Below, piece after piece: positions 45,300-53,975 of a stretch of 64,000 nt of DNA (the stretch's first letter is position 1; every line of letters starts with the position of its first letter). The translations under genes were made by a program, and so were the position numbers. Location of the stretch: assembly GCF_022627575.1 (NCBI RefSeq), contig NZ_JADEYQ010000005.1, positions 46,013 through 110,012 of the forward strand, written 5' to 3'. Under the pieces are notes generated by a model. It was given only the letters and a program-made list of their open reading frames with translations, was not told the DNA's origin and searched no databases. The DNA comes from Sphingobacterium rhinopitheci. Lineage in GTDB: Bacteria; Bacteroidota; Bacteroidia; Sphingobacteriales; Sphingobacteriaceae.

Positions 45300-45965
45300 G
45301 TAAAAAAATGTCCATTATCACAAATCCCTATTCATTAGAATAATTTTTCCTAAAGGATCAATTATCATTAAAGAGAAGTAAATAATAGAACAGGGTAATA
45401 TATTAACAACTTTGGACGCTACAAAAGTGACGGCTGTCACAATTTATTTTCGCGAAAATATGTTTTTAATATCTAAATAAAGAATAATAAAATGCACAAA
45501 TTAATCACATACGATTAATACATTAAACAGAAAAGAAAAAATACAAACCAGAAAGAATATATCTTTAAGAAAGCCAGATACTTATACACATAGACAAACA
45601 ACTTTCAGATAACGACATGTAAATTGTAAATAATTCACACATCAGCTCATATTTCAAAAAAACGCTAATTCGTGTCAAACGATAATACGTATCTATTCAG
45701 AGATTGAAAAATTTGGAGAAATACATTCTAGTCCATACATTTTTTGTAGTACGCCAATATTGAACCATCCAGCTAAATGAATGCAGCCCTATATGACTCA
45801 AAATCAACAAATCAAAAGATTAAAAATAGTATGCTATTGCAAAAGTAGTAGCTATATTAAAACGCTAAATTATAAGGGATACATGATTCACACCTATTAA
45901 AATAGTACACGATTGGCACCTTACTACATACCTTAGAAATAGGCATATCAGGGATAGCAACAACA
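45300..45965. other. Long AT-rich intergenic region
   Basis: About 660 bp upstream of the fimbrillin operon. No reading frame on either strand has recognisable similarity or a good start, and there is no exact TAnnTTTG box in front of 45295 (GGGATTTG is the nearest). It may hold regulatory sequence, but nothing specific is supported. Confidence 0.4.
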
Positions 45966-46008
45966 AACAAAAGCCCCGAAAAGAATACTTCTTTTCGGGG
46001 CTTTTGTT
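45966..46008. terminator. Strong terminator after barrel gene
   Basis: 18-bp perfect stem AACAAAAGCCCCGAAAAG / CTTTTCGGGGCTTTTGTT, 7-nt loop. Confidence 0.95.
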
Positions 46009-46022
46009 AAACTATAATGTGC

Positions 46023-46517
46023 TTACCACAAATGGTAACGGACACCTAAAGAGATAAAATTGGGTGCTACCTCGTCGTTATTGAAGTCATATTTTACTTT
46101 ATAAGCCCCATATAGAGAAAGTCTCACAGGTCTAAAGTAATAGCTTAGCCCCACTTGACCAGCACCATTAAAATAACTCGCTTGTGGCTCAGGACGGAGA
46201 ATACCATCATCTTCCGTATCCCAATAAAAATTCTCTTCCACACCAACCCCTAAGAATACATTGAAGTCACTTTTCTTTTTATTCATAAAAGAATACAAAT
46301 AATCAGCTCCTATACCGACATAATTTGTACGTCCGAACACTTGTGCTTGTAGAGCACTATGATTGTCGAGGTCATATTTACCTTGCATCCCAAAAGTATG
46401 CTTAGCATTGCTCGATGCTTGTATATCACCATAAAAACCAAATCCCCATTTATACTCTTGCGCATGGCTAGAAATAGCAAATAAAACAGCAAATGCGCCT
46501 AATATTATCTTCTTCAT
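46023..46517 (-). CDS. Small outer-membrane beta-barrel protein
   Basis: 164-residue barrel. Signal peptide MKKIILGAFAVLFAISSHA; amphipathic strands YKWGFGFYGDIQAS, NYVGIGADYLYSF, FNVFLGVGVEENFYW, GQVGLSYYFRPVRLSLYGAYK; C-terminal NFISLGVRYHLW, an aromatic end typical of outer-membrane proteins. It starts 10 nt after hemJ ends and is probably co-transcribed with it. Not related closely to the paralogue pair at 21.4/29.4 kb. Function unknown. Confidence 0.72.
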   Translation of the reverse strand: MKKIILGAFAVLFAISSHAQEYKWGFGFYGDIQASSNAKHTFGMQGKYDLDNHSALQAQVFGRTNYVGIGADYLYSFMNKKKSDFNVFLGVGVEENFYWDTEDDGILRPEPQASYFNGAGQVGLSYYFRPVRLSLYGAYKVKYDFNNDEVAPNFISLGVRYHLW

Positions 46518-46527
46518 ATAGAATAAT

Positions 46528-47079
46528 TTAATTTACTTTTTCTCCTTTGGATTGACGATATTTTTTGTAAACCTTGATCAATAACATTAACGTAATAGCT
46601 AATCCTAATAATCCTACAACACCGAAAATCCAATTTAACGTAGATTTTAAAATTACTAAAAAAACAATGGCGAAGAGCAGAATAGTAGAAACTTCATTCC
46701 ACATACGCAATTGCCCTGATGTCCATGTAGACTTCTCGTCACGCAGCTTATACATAAGCTGTTGAGACTTGAAATGATAGGCTACCATACAAGATACAAA
46801 AACCAACTTCAGCTGCATCCATCCCATACTTAATAAAGCAGGATTATAATGCAACATCAATAAGGCTGACAATATAGTAATGATCATCGCTGGAGTGGTA
46901 ATCACCCACCACAATCGATTCTCCATGATCACAAACTGTTGATGTAAAATAGTATAAGCTTCGATTCCTTTATCCTTGGCTTCGGTATGATAAATAAATA
47001 ATCGAGGCATATAAAAAAGACCTGCCATCCAACAAATAACAAATATAATATGGACTGCCTTGGCGTATAAATAAATCAT
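46528..47079 (-). CDS. hemJ: Protoporphyrinogen IX oxidase HemJ
   Basis: Membrane enzyme oxidising protoporphyrinogen IX to protoporphyrin IX, the penultimate heme step; the HemJ (UPF0093/CopD-like) isoform. 183 residues, four or five membrane helices, with the family N-terminus YLYAKAVHIIFVICWMAGLFYMPRLFIYH (His at about 10, heme ligand in the family), MENRLWWVITTPAM and a WMQLKLVFV segment (about 90-98). The neighbouring hemE on the same strand supports a heme role. A terminator separates hemE from hemJ, so they are neighbours but not one transcript. Confidence 0.88.
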   Translation of the reverse strand: MIYLYAKAVHIIFVICWMAGLFYMPRLFIYHTEAKDKGIEAYTILHQQFVIMENRLWWVITTPAMIITILSALLMLHYNPALLSMGWMQLKLVFVSCMVAYHFKSQQLMYKLRDEKSTWTSGQLRMWNEVSTILLFAIVFLVILKSTLNWIFGVVGLLGLAITLMLLIKVYKKYRQSKGEKVN

Positions 47080-47151
47080 AAAGTATATTTAGATATTAAG
47101 AGCTAAAATAATTAATTTATTCTATGATTCTTCGAATCAAAATATTTAATA

Positions 47152-47186
47152 AAAAATAAGGAGCAAATACGCTTTGCTCCTTATTC
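47152..47186 (-). terminator. Terminator of hemE operon
   Basis: Stem ATAAGGAGCAAA / TTTGCTCCTTAT, 5-nt loop, T-run on the minus strand; 26 nt after hemE. Confidence 0.92.
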
Positions 47187-47211
47187 TATAGTAGACAGTA
47201 ATCCAAAGAGA

Positions 47212-48249
47212 TTAGTATCTAAATTCTTTGATGGTATCGATAGCGAATTTCACGTTATCAAAAGGCATATCTGGTGAAATACCATGTCCTAGGTTACAAA
47301 TAAATCCTTTTTCACCACGCATACGCTCAAATAACTCATGAATCTTAGCTTTGATCACAGGCTTATTAGCATACATAATAAAAGGATCCAAGTTTCCTTG
47401 AACAGCGATTCCTTCCGGCAATGTTTTCTTTAAGTTCAACAAATCAGCATTCCAATCTACAGAAATAACATCAGGATTAGTCTCTACCATTAATGGCGCA
47501 AATACCGAAGCACCTTTAGCAAAAGAAATTACAGGAACTGTACGTTTCAAATTAGCGATGATGTATTTGTTGTATTTGTGCGAAAATTCAGTGTAATCAT
47601 TCCATGATAATGCAGCAGCCCAGCTATCAAATAACTGAACAGCATTGACGCCAGCATCAATTTGCATATTTAAATAAGCAATGGTCAAATCAGCGATTTT
47701 TTGTAAGATCAAATGCGCCAATTGAGGCTCATTATTGAGCATCAATTTGGTAAGTTTAAAATCTCTAGAAGAACCACCTTCCACCAAATAACTTAATATC
47801 GTGAAGGGAGCACCGGCAAAACCTATTAAAGGAATAGAGCCTTGCAAACGCTGCTGTATCTCTTTGATAGCATCTGCTACATATTGCAATTTGTCAACAC
47901 TCTCCGCACCAGCCAATTTTTGGGCATCGCCCAAATTACGAACAGGGTTAGAAAAACGTGGACCTACACCTTGCTCAAAAGAAAGATCTCCACCCATTGC
48001 TTCTGCAGTAACTAAGATATCCGAGAACAAAATAGCAGCATCAATACCTAAAAGATTTACAGGCAACATGGTAACATCTGCCGCAATCTCCGGTGTCTTA
48101 CACATCTCTAAGAATGTATATTTATTTTTTATCTCCCAATATTCAGGCATAAAACGTCCTGCTTGACGCATCATCCATACAGGAGGTCTTTCCGTTAGCT
48201 GCGATGTGGCAGCTTTGATAAACAAATCGTTTTGTAAAATTGTACTCAC
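47212..48249 (-). CDS. hemE: Uroporphyrinogen decarboxylase
   Basis: Cytoplasmic removal of four acetate carboxyls from uroporphyrinogen III to give coproporphyrinogen III. Signature 1 PVWMMRQAGRFMPEY (about 24-38) with the catalytic Arg pair, catalytic Asp in AILFSDILV, signature 2 GFAGAPFTILSYLVEGG (about 145-161), and C-terminal NLGHGISPDMPFDNVKF. 345 residues, normal. It starts 6 nt after the TPR gene and is the last gene of a tight kinase-regulator-TPR-hemE cluster. Confidence 0.96.
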   Translation of the reverse strand: MSTILQNDLFIKAATSQLTERPPVWMMRQAGRFMPEYWEIKNKYTFLEMCKTPEIAADVTMLPVNLLGIDAAILFSDILVTAEAMGGDLSFEQGVGPRFSNPVRNLGDAQKLAGAESVDKLQYVADAIKEIQQRLQGSIPLIGFAGAPFTILSYLVEGGSSRDFKLTKLMLNNEPQLAHLILQKIADLTIAYLNMQIDAGVNAVQLFDSWAAALSWNDYTEFSHKYNKYIIANLKRTVPVISFAKGASVFAPLMVETNPDVISVDWNADLLNLKKTLPEGIAVQGNLDPFIMYANKPVIKAKIHELFERMRGEKGFICNLGHGISPDMPFDNVKFAIDTIKEFRY

Positions 48250-48255
48250 TATTTC

Positions 48256-48771
48256 CTAATTATATTTTTTCACTTCGTATTTTATCTTATTCAAGATATC
48301 CTTTTGTCGCTCGGTAAGCTTTAGTTTTTCGCTTAGCTCTACGTATGCATTCACACGGTCGTACGCTTTCTTACGCAAGTTGATGTTGGCAAGATTGATC
48401 AAGACCATTGCTTTCTCGTTATCTCTCTTCCATGGTAGACGCGAAGCCAGCTGAAAATGAACCTCTGCTTCGTCGATTTTCCCGTCTTTGAGTGCAATAT
48501 TACCCTGCATAAATTCGTAAAAATTACGTCTTCCTTTACGCAGATGGTCCGGATTCTTGATCTCCGCGAGCAGTTTTTTTGTTTTTTCGTAATCTTGATT
48601 ATGAAAAGCCTGCGTGGCCAAAAAAACTGTACCTTCTCTGTATTGGCTCCAGACAACATACCCTACAATTCCTAACAGGTAAATTGTAACGTTATAGTAT
48701 CCGTACACCAAACAATAAGCTATCGCTATCGCAGCAATAGCGATTATTATAAATCTACGCCTTGTATTCAT
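48256..48771 (-). CDS. TPR-like inner-membrane protein
   Basis: 171 residues with two N-terminal membrane helices (about 8-24 and 27-42, IIIAIAAIAIAYCLVYG and IYLLGIVGYVVW) and a cytoplasmic helical domain with TPR-like repeats (AFHNQDYEKTKKLLAEI, GNIALKDGKIDEAEVHFQLA, LINLANINLRKKAYDRVNAY). No enzyme motif. The start is 2 nt from the response-regulator stop and the end 6 nt before hemE, so it is translated as part of that unit. Possibly a scaffold or modulator of the kinase or of heme enzymes, which is an inference. Confidence 0.75.
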   Translation of the reverse strand: MNTRRRFIIIAIAAIAIAYCLVYGYYNVTIYLLGIVGYVVWSQYREGTVFLATQAFHNQDYEKTKKLLAEIKNPDHLRKGRRNFYEFMQGNIALKDGKIDEAEVHFQLASRLPWKRDNEKAMVLINLANINLRKKAYDRVNAYVELSEKLKLTERQKDILNKIKYEVKKYN

Positions 48772-48773
48772 TA

Positions 48774-49496
48774 TTAATTTACAGAGCCTTCATCATTACT
48801 ATCCGTAAACTTATATCCTACGCCACGAATAGAATGGAAATAAATTGGATTCTTTTGATCTGGTTCAAAATATTTACGGAAGGTCAATATAAAGTTATCA
48901 ATAGTACGTGTCGATGGATATACATCATAATTCCAAACCGTCTCCAATATCTGCTCACGCGATACTGCTTCATTGCGACGCTCTATCAACAATTTCAAGA
49001 GCATAGTCTCCTTCTTAGTCAATGAAGTAACCGAGCCATCGCCTTGGTGCAATTCGTAGGAATTGAAATAGATCGTCTTATCACCAATAGTATAAGAGTT
49101 CAACTCTTTGAGATCATCACCTTTCATACCACGACGAATCAAATTACCTACGCGTAATATTAATTCCTCTAGGTTGAATGGTTTTACTAAGTAATCATCA
49201 GCACCTTTTTTAAGACCTGTAATACGATCCTCGCTACTATTTTTAGCTGTCAAGAACATAATAGGGACTTCAGTATTCTGAAGACGTATTGTTTCAGCTA
49301 CTTGGAAGCCGTCGATTTCGGGAATCATGACATCCAAAATAATAAGATTGAAACGTTCTTCTTTAAATATTTTCAAGGCTTTTTTACCATCCGTAGCAGT
49401 AGTTACGCGGTAGCCTTCCAATTCTAGGTTCAGTTTTATAGCCTCTAATAAGTGCTCCTCATCTTCAACTAAAAGTATTCTTTGTTTAGTTTGCAT
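48774..49496 (-). CDS. OmpR-family response regulator
   Basis: DNA-binding output of the neighbouring kinase. The receiver domain (about 4-118) has the acidic pair VEDEEH, phosphoacceptor Asp in LDVMIPEIDG (about D55), Thr in FLTAKNS and Lys in VKPFN; a winged-helix effector (about 138-235) has SREQILETVWNYD and IRGVGYKF. I use the ATG at 49496; a TTG at 49505 is the only longer choice. The gene overlaps the 3' end of the kinase by 11 bp. Confidence 0.94.
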   Translation of the reverse strand: MQTKQRILLVEDEEHLLEAIKLNLELEGYRVTTATDGKKALKIFKEERFNLIILDVMIPEIDGFQVAETIRLQNTEVPIMFLTAKNSSEDRITGLKKGADDYLVKPFNLEELILRVGNLIRRGMKGDDLKELNSYTIGDKTIYFNSYELHQGDGSVTSLTKKETMLLKLLIERRNEAVSREQILETVWNYDVYPSTRTIDNFILTFRKYFEPDQKNPIYFHSIRGVGYKFTDSNDEGSVN

Positions 49497-50361
49497 AATT
49501 TTCAAATGTTACTTCAAAAATACTTCCAAAAGGATCGTTGTTTAATACCTTTATCGAAGCATCATGTTTTTGTAATACCGTTTTTACTATATATAACCCC
49601 AAACCAGTACCTTTGGTTTTGCGCGTAGACTCATTTCCTACGCGGTAAAATTTGTTAAAAATAAGCTTTTTTTCGTCATCAGGAATACCCACACCACGAT
49701 CTGCGACAGCAAATATCAAATCTTTACCTTTTCGGCACAGTTTTACCTCTACATGAGCACAGGGTGGCGAATACTTAATGGCATTTTCGACGAGATTGGT
49801 TACTACATTGGTAATAGCAAATTTATCAGCATGCAGTACAATCCCTTCCTCTATCTGTGGTCTTAATATTTCGGTCTTACAAGAGTTCTTTTGCAAACGG
49901 TCTAGTATCTCATTCACTAGGGCCGAGAAGTCAAAATCCTCTTTAGGAAGATTAAAACTACGATTTTCTAATTTCGTCGCTAAGAGTACATTCTCGACTA
50001 AATAGTCAAGTCTTTCAATATCTTTCAACGAATTGCTAATAAAAGATTTTTGTTGCTCACGATCCAAATCACGCTTCAATATCGTTTGAAGGTATAACTT
50101 GACCGAAGCTAATGGGGACTTTAATTCATGCGTCACCGCTAACAAAAAATTCTGTTGTTGCTTAGCGTAGTAACGCTCGTGGCTCAAATGCTTTTTTAGA
50201 CGGATAACACCAAGTACAAATATGACTAAAAAAATCATACCTTCACCGATTATCATCCCTTTGCGATCAGGCACATATTTAATAAACATATACCCCCAGC
50301 CTATCAGTTGGCATAACGCGTAAAAAACGAGTACATAAAACCAAAAAAACGCTCTCTTCAT
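49486..50361 (-). CDS. Sensor histidine kinase
   Basis: Membrane histidine kinase with two N-terminal helices (about 4-25 and 38-55, FFWFYVLVFYALCQLIGW and IFLVIFVLGVI) and a very short periplasmic loop, so it probably senses the membrane or a cytoplasmic partner. H-box LLAVTHELKSPLASV, N-box LVENAIKYSPP, G1 ADRGVGIPDDEK, F-box and G2 GTGLGLYIV are intact. The ATG at 50361 has AAAGGAG 6 nt upstream and a TATTTTTG box at 50376-50383; the longer frame to 50388 would start ahead of that promoter. First gene of the cluster leading to hemE. Confidence 0.93.
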   Translation of the reverse strand: MKRAFFWFYVLVFYALCQLIGWGYMFIKYVPDRKGMIIGEGMIFLVIFVLGVIRLKKHLSHERYYAKQQQNFLLAVTHELKSPLASVKLYLQTILKRDLDREQQKSFISNSLKDIERLDYLVENVLLATKLENRSFNLPKEDFDFSALVNEILDRLQKNSCKTEILRPQIEEGIVLHADKFAITNVVTNLVENAIKYSPPCAHVEVKLCRKGKDLIFAVADRGVGIPDDEKKLIFNKFYRVGNESTRKTKGTGLGLYIVKTVLQKHDASIKVLNNDPFGSIFEVTFENYAN

Positions 50362-50375
50362 AAATCTCCTTTCAA

Positions 50376-50383
50376 CAAAAATA
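50376..50383 (-). promoter_or_regulatory. -7 box for kinase-hemE cluster
   Basis: Minus-strand TATTTTTG, exact TAnnTTTG, with a palindrome overlapping its upstream edge (ATAGGC, GATTT, GCCTAT on the minus strand, 50382-50398). Confidence 0.55.
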
Positions 50384-50402
50384 GGCAAATCGCCTATCTT
50401 TA
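50380..50402. promoter_or_regulatory. Palindrome at the divergent kinase/yjjG region
   Basis: ATAGGC / GCCTAT with 5-nt spacer, extended by A/T pairs (AAATAGGC..GCCTATCTT). It abuts the kinase -7 box, a position suited to an operator for autoregulation by the response regulator. Inference from position only. Confidence 0.35.
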
Positions 50403-50467
50403 AGAAATGCTACAGATTTTATGACAATAATAGGAAAATCAATACTACAAAGCCTAATTCCCTTCTG

Positions 50468-50475
50468 TATATTTG
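50468..50475 (+). promoter_or_regulatory. -7 box for yjjG, leaderless arrangement
   Basis: TATATTTG, exact TAnnTTTG, ends 3 nt before the ATG at 50479, so transcription would start at or next to the initiation codon. No clear -33. Confidence 0.45.
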
Positions 50476-50478
50476 TAT

Positions 50479-51180
50479 ATGTTTACACATAAAAAAGATA
50501 TATTTTTCGACCTAGACCATACCATTTGGGATTTTGATAAGAATGCTGAAGAAACCCTTCATGAATTGTATTTTAAGTTCAAATTTGACGATTTGTTTCA
50601 GCAGCAAACTGCAGATAGATTTATTGAAGTATATACCGTTAACAACCACCGTGTATGGGATCTTTACCATCATGGAAAAATCGATAAAGCTACGCTTCGC
50701 AAACTCCGCTTTGCAGATACATTTACGCAGTTGGGTGTTGATCCAGATCTATTCCCTAGCTCTTTTGAGGACGAATATTTGGCAATATGTCCTACCAAAA
50801 CAAACTTATTTCCACATGCTATCGAAACATTAGACTATCTAAAGGATAAATACTCCTTACACTTGATCTCTAATGGTTTCAAAGAAGCCTGCCAAAGCAA
50901 GCTACAGCATAGCAAATTGGGACCTTATTTTAAAACTATTGTCATCTCAGAAATATATGGCGTAAATAAACCTGACCCTCGTATATTTGAATATGCTTTA
51001 GATAATGGTAAAGCAGCTAAAGAATCCTCCATTATGATAGGTGACAATATTGATGCTGATGTTCGTGGTGCCCAAAATGTAGGTATGGATGCTATATTTT
51101 TCAATCCAATTGGTGTACAAAAGCCCAAAGACATCAACAATATGATCATTGACCTAAAAGAATTACAACAATTATTTTAA
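50479..51180 (+). CDS. yjjG: YjjG-type HAD nucleotidase
   Basis: Haloacid-dehalogenase phosphatase acting on non-canonical pyrimidine monophosphates (house-cleaning), cytoplasmic. Motif I FFDLDHTIWDFDKNAEETL (Asp11, Asp13) with the YjjG-typical Trp; motif II in LHLISNGF; motif III Lys in GVNKPDPRIFEYAL; motif IV IMIGDNIDADVRGA. I start at ATG 50479; a TTG at 50473 is inside the -7 box. The amidohydrolase gene follows by 21 nt on the same strand. Confidence 0.88.
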   Translation: MFTHKKDIFFDLDHTIWDFDKNAEETLHELYFKFKFDDLFQQQTADRFIEVYTVNNHRVWDLYHHGKIDKATLRKLRFADTFTQLGVDPDLFPSSFEDEYLAICPTKTNLFPHAIETLDYLKDKYSLHLISNGFKEACQSKLQHSKLGPYFKTIVISEIYGVNKPDPRIFEYALDNGKAAKESSIMIGDNIDADVRGAQNVGMDAIFFNPIGVQKPKDINNMIIDLKELQQLF

Positions 51181-51201
51181 ATTAATAAACGTCCTTTACA
51201 T

Positions 51202-52839
51202 ATGAAAAACACGGTATATTTAATTTTACTATTACTCTTTACGCGATGCACTACAAATACAGAAGTAGACTTAATAGTTTATAATGCAAAAATATATACC
51301 GTTGATTCTACTTTTTCTACAGCTGAAGCTTTTGCTGTCAAGAATGGTATATTTATCGATATTGGTAAATCCGAAGATATCCTAAAACGCTATAATGCAA
51401 AGGAAACAATAGATGCCCATCAAAAAGCAGTGTACCCTGGTTTTTATGATGCGCATGGTCATTCTTTCTTATATGCTCATGCCCTCCAGGAAGTAGATTT
51501 GACGGATGTAAAATCTATGGATGAATTAGTAGAACGCCTAAAAATATACAAGCAAAAAAATCCCGATAAAAAATGGATTGTTGGTGCCGGTTGGGATCAA
51601 AATATATGGGAAGACAAATCCTTTCCTACAAAAGATAGCTTAGATAAATACTTCCCCGATACCCCGATATTTTTATCGCGCATCGATTATCATGCTGCCC
51701 TAGTAAATGAAAAAGCATTAGAGATCGCACAAATAGATACTGTACAAATTGTCGAGGGAGGACTGATAGTCGGGGATACGACAGGCCATCCTACGGGCGT
51801 ACTTATCGACAATGCTATGTTACTGGTTAAGAAGTTTATCCCTTTAGAATCAGAGAATGACTTATTAAGTTATCTACAACAGGCACAAGATTCTTTATTT
51901 GCTGTCGGATTAACAAGTATTGTAGATGCAGGATTGAACGAGGAACAATTAGATCATATAAAAACATTCTATCTCAATGATTCCCTTAAAATCCGGAATT
52001 ATGCTATGATTTATGCGGAACCGCATAGAATAGAACGTATCATAAAAGAAGGTGTTTTTGAAACCGATAGATTATCTATCAAATCTATAAAATTTATGGC
52101 TGATGGAGCATTAGGATCGCGAGGTGCTGCATTATTAAGCAATTATAGTGACGATAGCACTAAAAGAGGATTTTTATTACATTCGCCAGAAGAATTTGAT
52201 GTTTCCTTACAAAAATTAGCCGCAAGTCCATTTCAAGTCGCTATACATGCTATCGGTGACTCTGCCAACCGTCTAATATTGGACTTATATGGCAAACACC
52301 TCAAAGGCAATAATGACAGACGCTGGCGTATAGAACATGCCCAAGTCGTTTCGTTGGAAGATTTCATCAAATTTAAAACCTATCAGATTATACCTTCTAT
52401 TCAACCAACGCATGCTACTTCGGATATGTCTTGGGCTGAAGATAGGCTTGGAGCAGAAAGAAACAAAGGCGCCTATGCCTACCGCACTCTTCTTGATGCC
52501 TACGGAAAAATAGCAATAGGCAGTGATTTTCCAATAGAGTCAATAAATCCATTGTATGGTTTTCATGCTGCCGTATATAGACAAGATAAAAATGGAAATC
52601 CTTCTAGTGGTTATCAAAGTGAACAACGAATAAGCCGAGAACAGGCCTTGAGGGGTATGACTATTTGGGCTGCTTATGCCTGTTTTCAAGAAGATAAGCG
52701 AGGTTCTATTGAGAAGGGTAAAGATGCCGATTTCGTCATTCTAGACAATGATATTATGACTACCGAATCGAGCAAGATTAGAGACACAAAAACATTAAGG
52801 ACCGTAATCGCAGGAGAAACAGTATATAAAGCAAATTAA
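51202..52839 (+). CDS. YtcJ-like amidohydrolase, lipoprotein
   Basis: Metal-dependent hydrolase of the amidohydrolase-3/YtcJ family. The signal MKNTVYLILLLLFTRC suggests a lipoprotein, though Arg before the Cys is atypical. Metal motif HxH in FYDAHGHSF (about 82-90), VAIHAIGDSANRL, EHAQVVSLED, SIQPTHATSD and the catalytic Asp in IGSDFPIESINPL follow in order; the C-terminal beta sandwich closes with KDADFVILDNDIMT. 545 residues as usual. Probably co-transcribed with yjjG. Substrate unknown. Confidence 0.88.
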   Translation: MKNTVYLILLLLFTRCTTNTEVDLIVYNAKIYTVDSTFSTAEAFAVKNGIFIDIGKSEDILKRYNAKETIDAHQKAVYPGFYDAHGHSFLYAHALQEVDLTDVKSMDELVERLKIYKQKNPDKKWIVGAGWDQNIWEDKSFPTKDSLDKYFPDTPIFLSRIDYHAALVNEKALEIAQIDTVQIVEGGLIVGDTTGHPTGVLIDNAMLLVKKFIPLESENDLLSYLQQAQDSLFAVGLTSIVDAGLNEEQLDHIKTFYLNDSLKIRNYAMIYAEPHRIERIIKEGVFETDRLSIKSIKFMADGALGSRGAALLSNYSDDSTKRGFLLHSPEEFDVSLQKLAASPFQVAIHAIGDSANRLILDLYGKHLKGNNDRRWRIEHAQVVSLEDFIKFKTYQIIPSIQPTHATSDMSWAEDRLGAERNKGAYAYRTLLDAYGKIAIGSDFPIESINPLYGFHAAVYRQDKNGNPSSGYQSEQRISREQALRGMTIWAAYACFQEDKRGSIEKGKDADFVILDNDIMTTESSKIRDTKTLRTVIAGETVYKAN

Positions 52840-52840
52840 A

Positions 52841-52877
52841 ATTAATGGATGCCTGAAGCACAACAGGTATCCATTAA
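52841..52877. terminator. Hairpin between converging amidohydrolase and msrA
   Basis: ATTAATGGATGCCTG / CAGGTATCCATTAAT, one G-T pair, 8-nt loop; overlaps the msrA stop codon. Stem is strong, but T-runs are poor. Confidence 0.6.
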
Positions 52878-53359
52878 TAATCATCCCGCACAGATTTTGC
52901 AAATTGCGAACGAATAAGCCTTAATTTCGGACTTATATAGGTCTGACAAAAAGGTTTATTCTTATCTTTTTTATAATAATTGAGATATTGTTGAGTATTC
53001 AATCTAAAATCTACATAAGGCAGCACTTGTGTAATATAATCAACATGATCCACTATCCTAAAGCTATTGATAATGAATATAGCCTCCTCCCTATCCTGTT
53101 CTTCAAAATAATAAACTGCCGAACGATACTTGTGATGCATGCTATGATTGCTCGCACTACTATGTGTCAACAAATGTATCTCTATGAGCGTTTCAAAATC
53201 AATATCCTCATCATAATGTACGATCACACCTTCAGAAAAATTAGCATTAGGAGGCGTTGAAGATAACCAGCCCTGTTCTACTTTGTGCACCCCTTTCAAG
53301 GATTGAAATATTGCTTCTGTACACCAATGACAACCACCACCAAAACCTATTTTCCTCAT
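52874..53359 (-). CDS. msrA: Peptide methionine sulfoxide reductase MsrA-like
   Basis: Reduces methionine-S-sulfoxide in oxidised proteins. With the ATG at 53359 it has 161 residues and starts MRKIGFGGGCHWCTEAIFQS, carrying the catalytic Cys10 and a second Cys13. SSASNHSMHHKYRSAVYYFE takes the place of the usual DPT..N.QG.D.G.QYRS block, so the substrate-pocket segment is unusual; C-terminal F....QQYLNYY is kept. Short divergent form, no MsrB fusion. The frame extends to 53413, but that adds an atypical hydrophobic leader. Confidence 0.75.
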   Translation of the reverse strand: MRKIGFGGGCHWCTEAIFQSLKGVHKVEQGWLSSTPPNANFSEGVIVHYDEDIDFETLIEIHLLTHSSASNHSMHHKYRSAVYYFEEQDREEAIFIINSFRIVDHVDYITQVLPYVDFRLNTQQYLNYYKKDKNKPFCQTYISPKLRLIRSQFAKSVRDDY

Positions 53360-53975
53360 ATTAAAGTAGTATTTACTAATTATCGTATGAATAGTAAACA
53401 ATAGAAAATACATTTTGTAGTAAAATAAGTAAAAAAAAAAATTAAGCTTAGGAAAGCTCTGAATTTACTACTTAATGCAATAGTTTAACCCCGATAGAAA
53501 CTTGTTCTCTTGAGAAGATAGCTCATTTAAACATATAATAAATAGGTAAATACTATGAAACCGCAACTCCATTTTTAATCAATGTAAACAAAATAGAATA
53601 AACGGATTTGTAAGTACTGCATAAATTCATATTTTTGACCGATAGCAAATTACATTATTATATTGCCAGCATATATTTCTATGAAATAGTATAGCTAAAA
53701 AAACGATATTAATACAACGCAATCATTCTCATAATACTTATATTCTGGATTTATTACCTATAGGAATAGTATATAAAAATTTTATTTTAATAGTATTTGG
53801 GGTAATTAGGTCCTAAAACTAAAACAATATAAATGTATCATTTATTACTTAATAGCAATTCATAAAAGACGTCGACAAGCATACATTTCTATGTAGAAGA
53901 AATGATTAACACGAAGTACGGATCTCCCCATAATACTAATATCTACGCGCAATACTAATAAAAGAATACGCCTAC
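53360..53975. other. AT-rich intergenic region
   Basis: About 615 bp between divergent msrA and the MFS gene. I see no RNA gene, no credible frame and no exact TAnnTTTG box; only short AT hairpins (for example TTTCTA/TAGAAG near 53887-53902). Confidence 0.4.

Noticed and set aside
45126..45338. 70-codon plus-strand frame
   Set aside because: It is the reverse-strand shadow of the 59-residue gene at 45116-45295, which has a better start, codon use and operon context.
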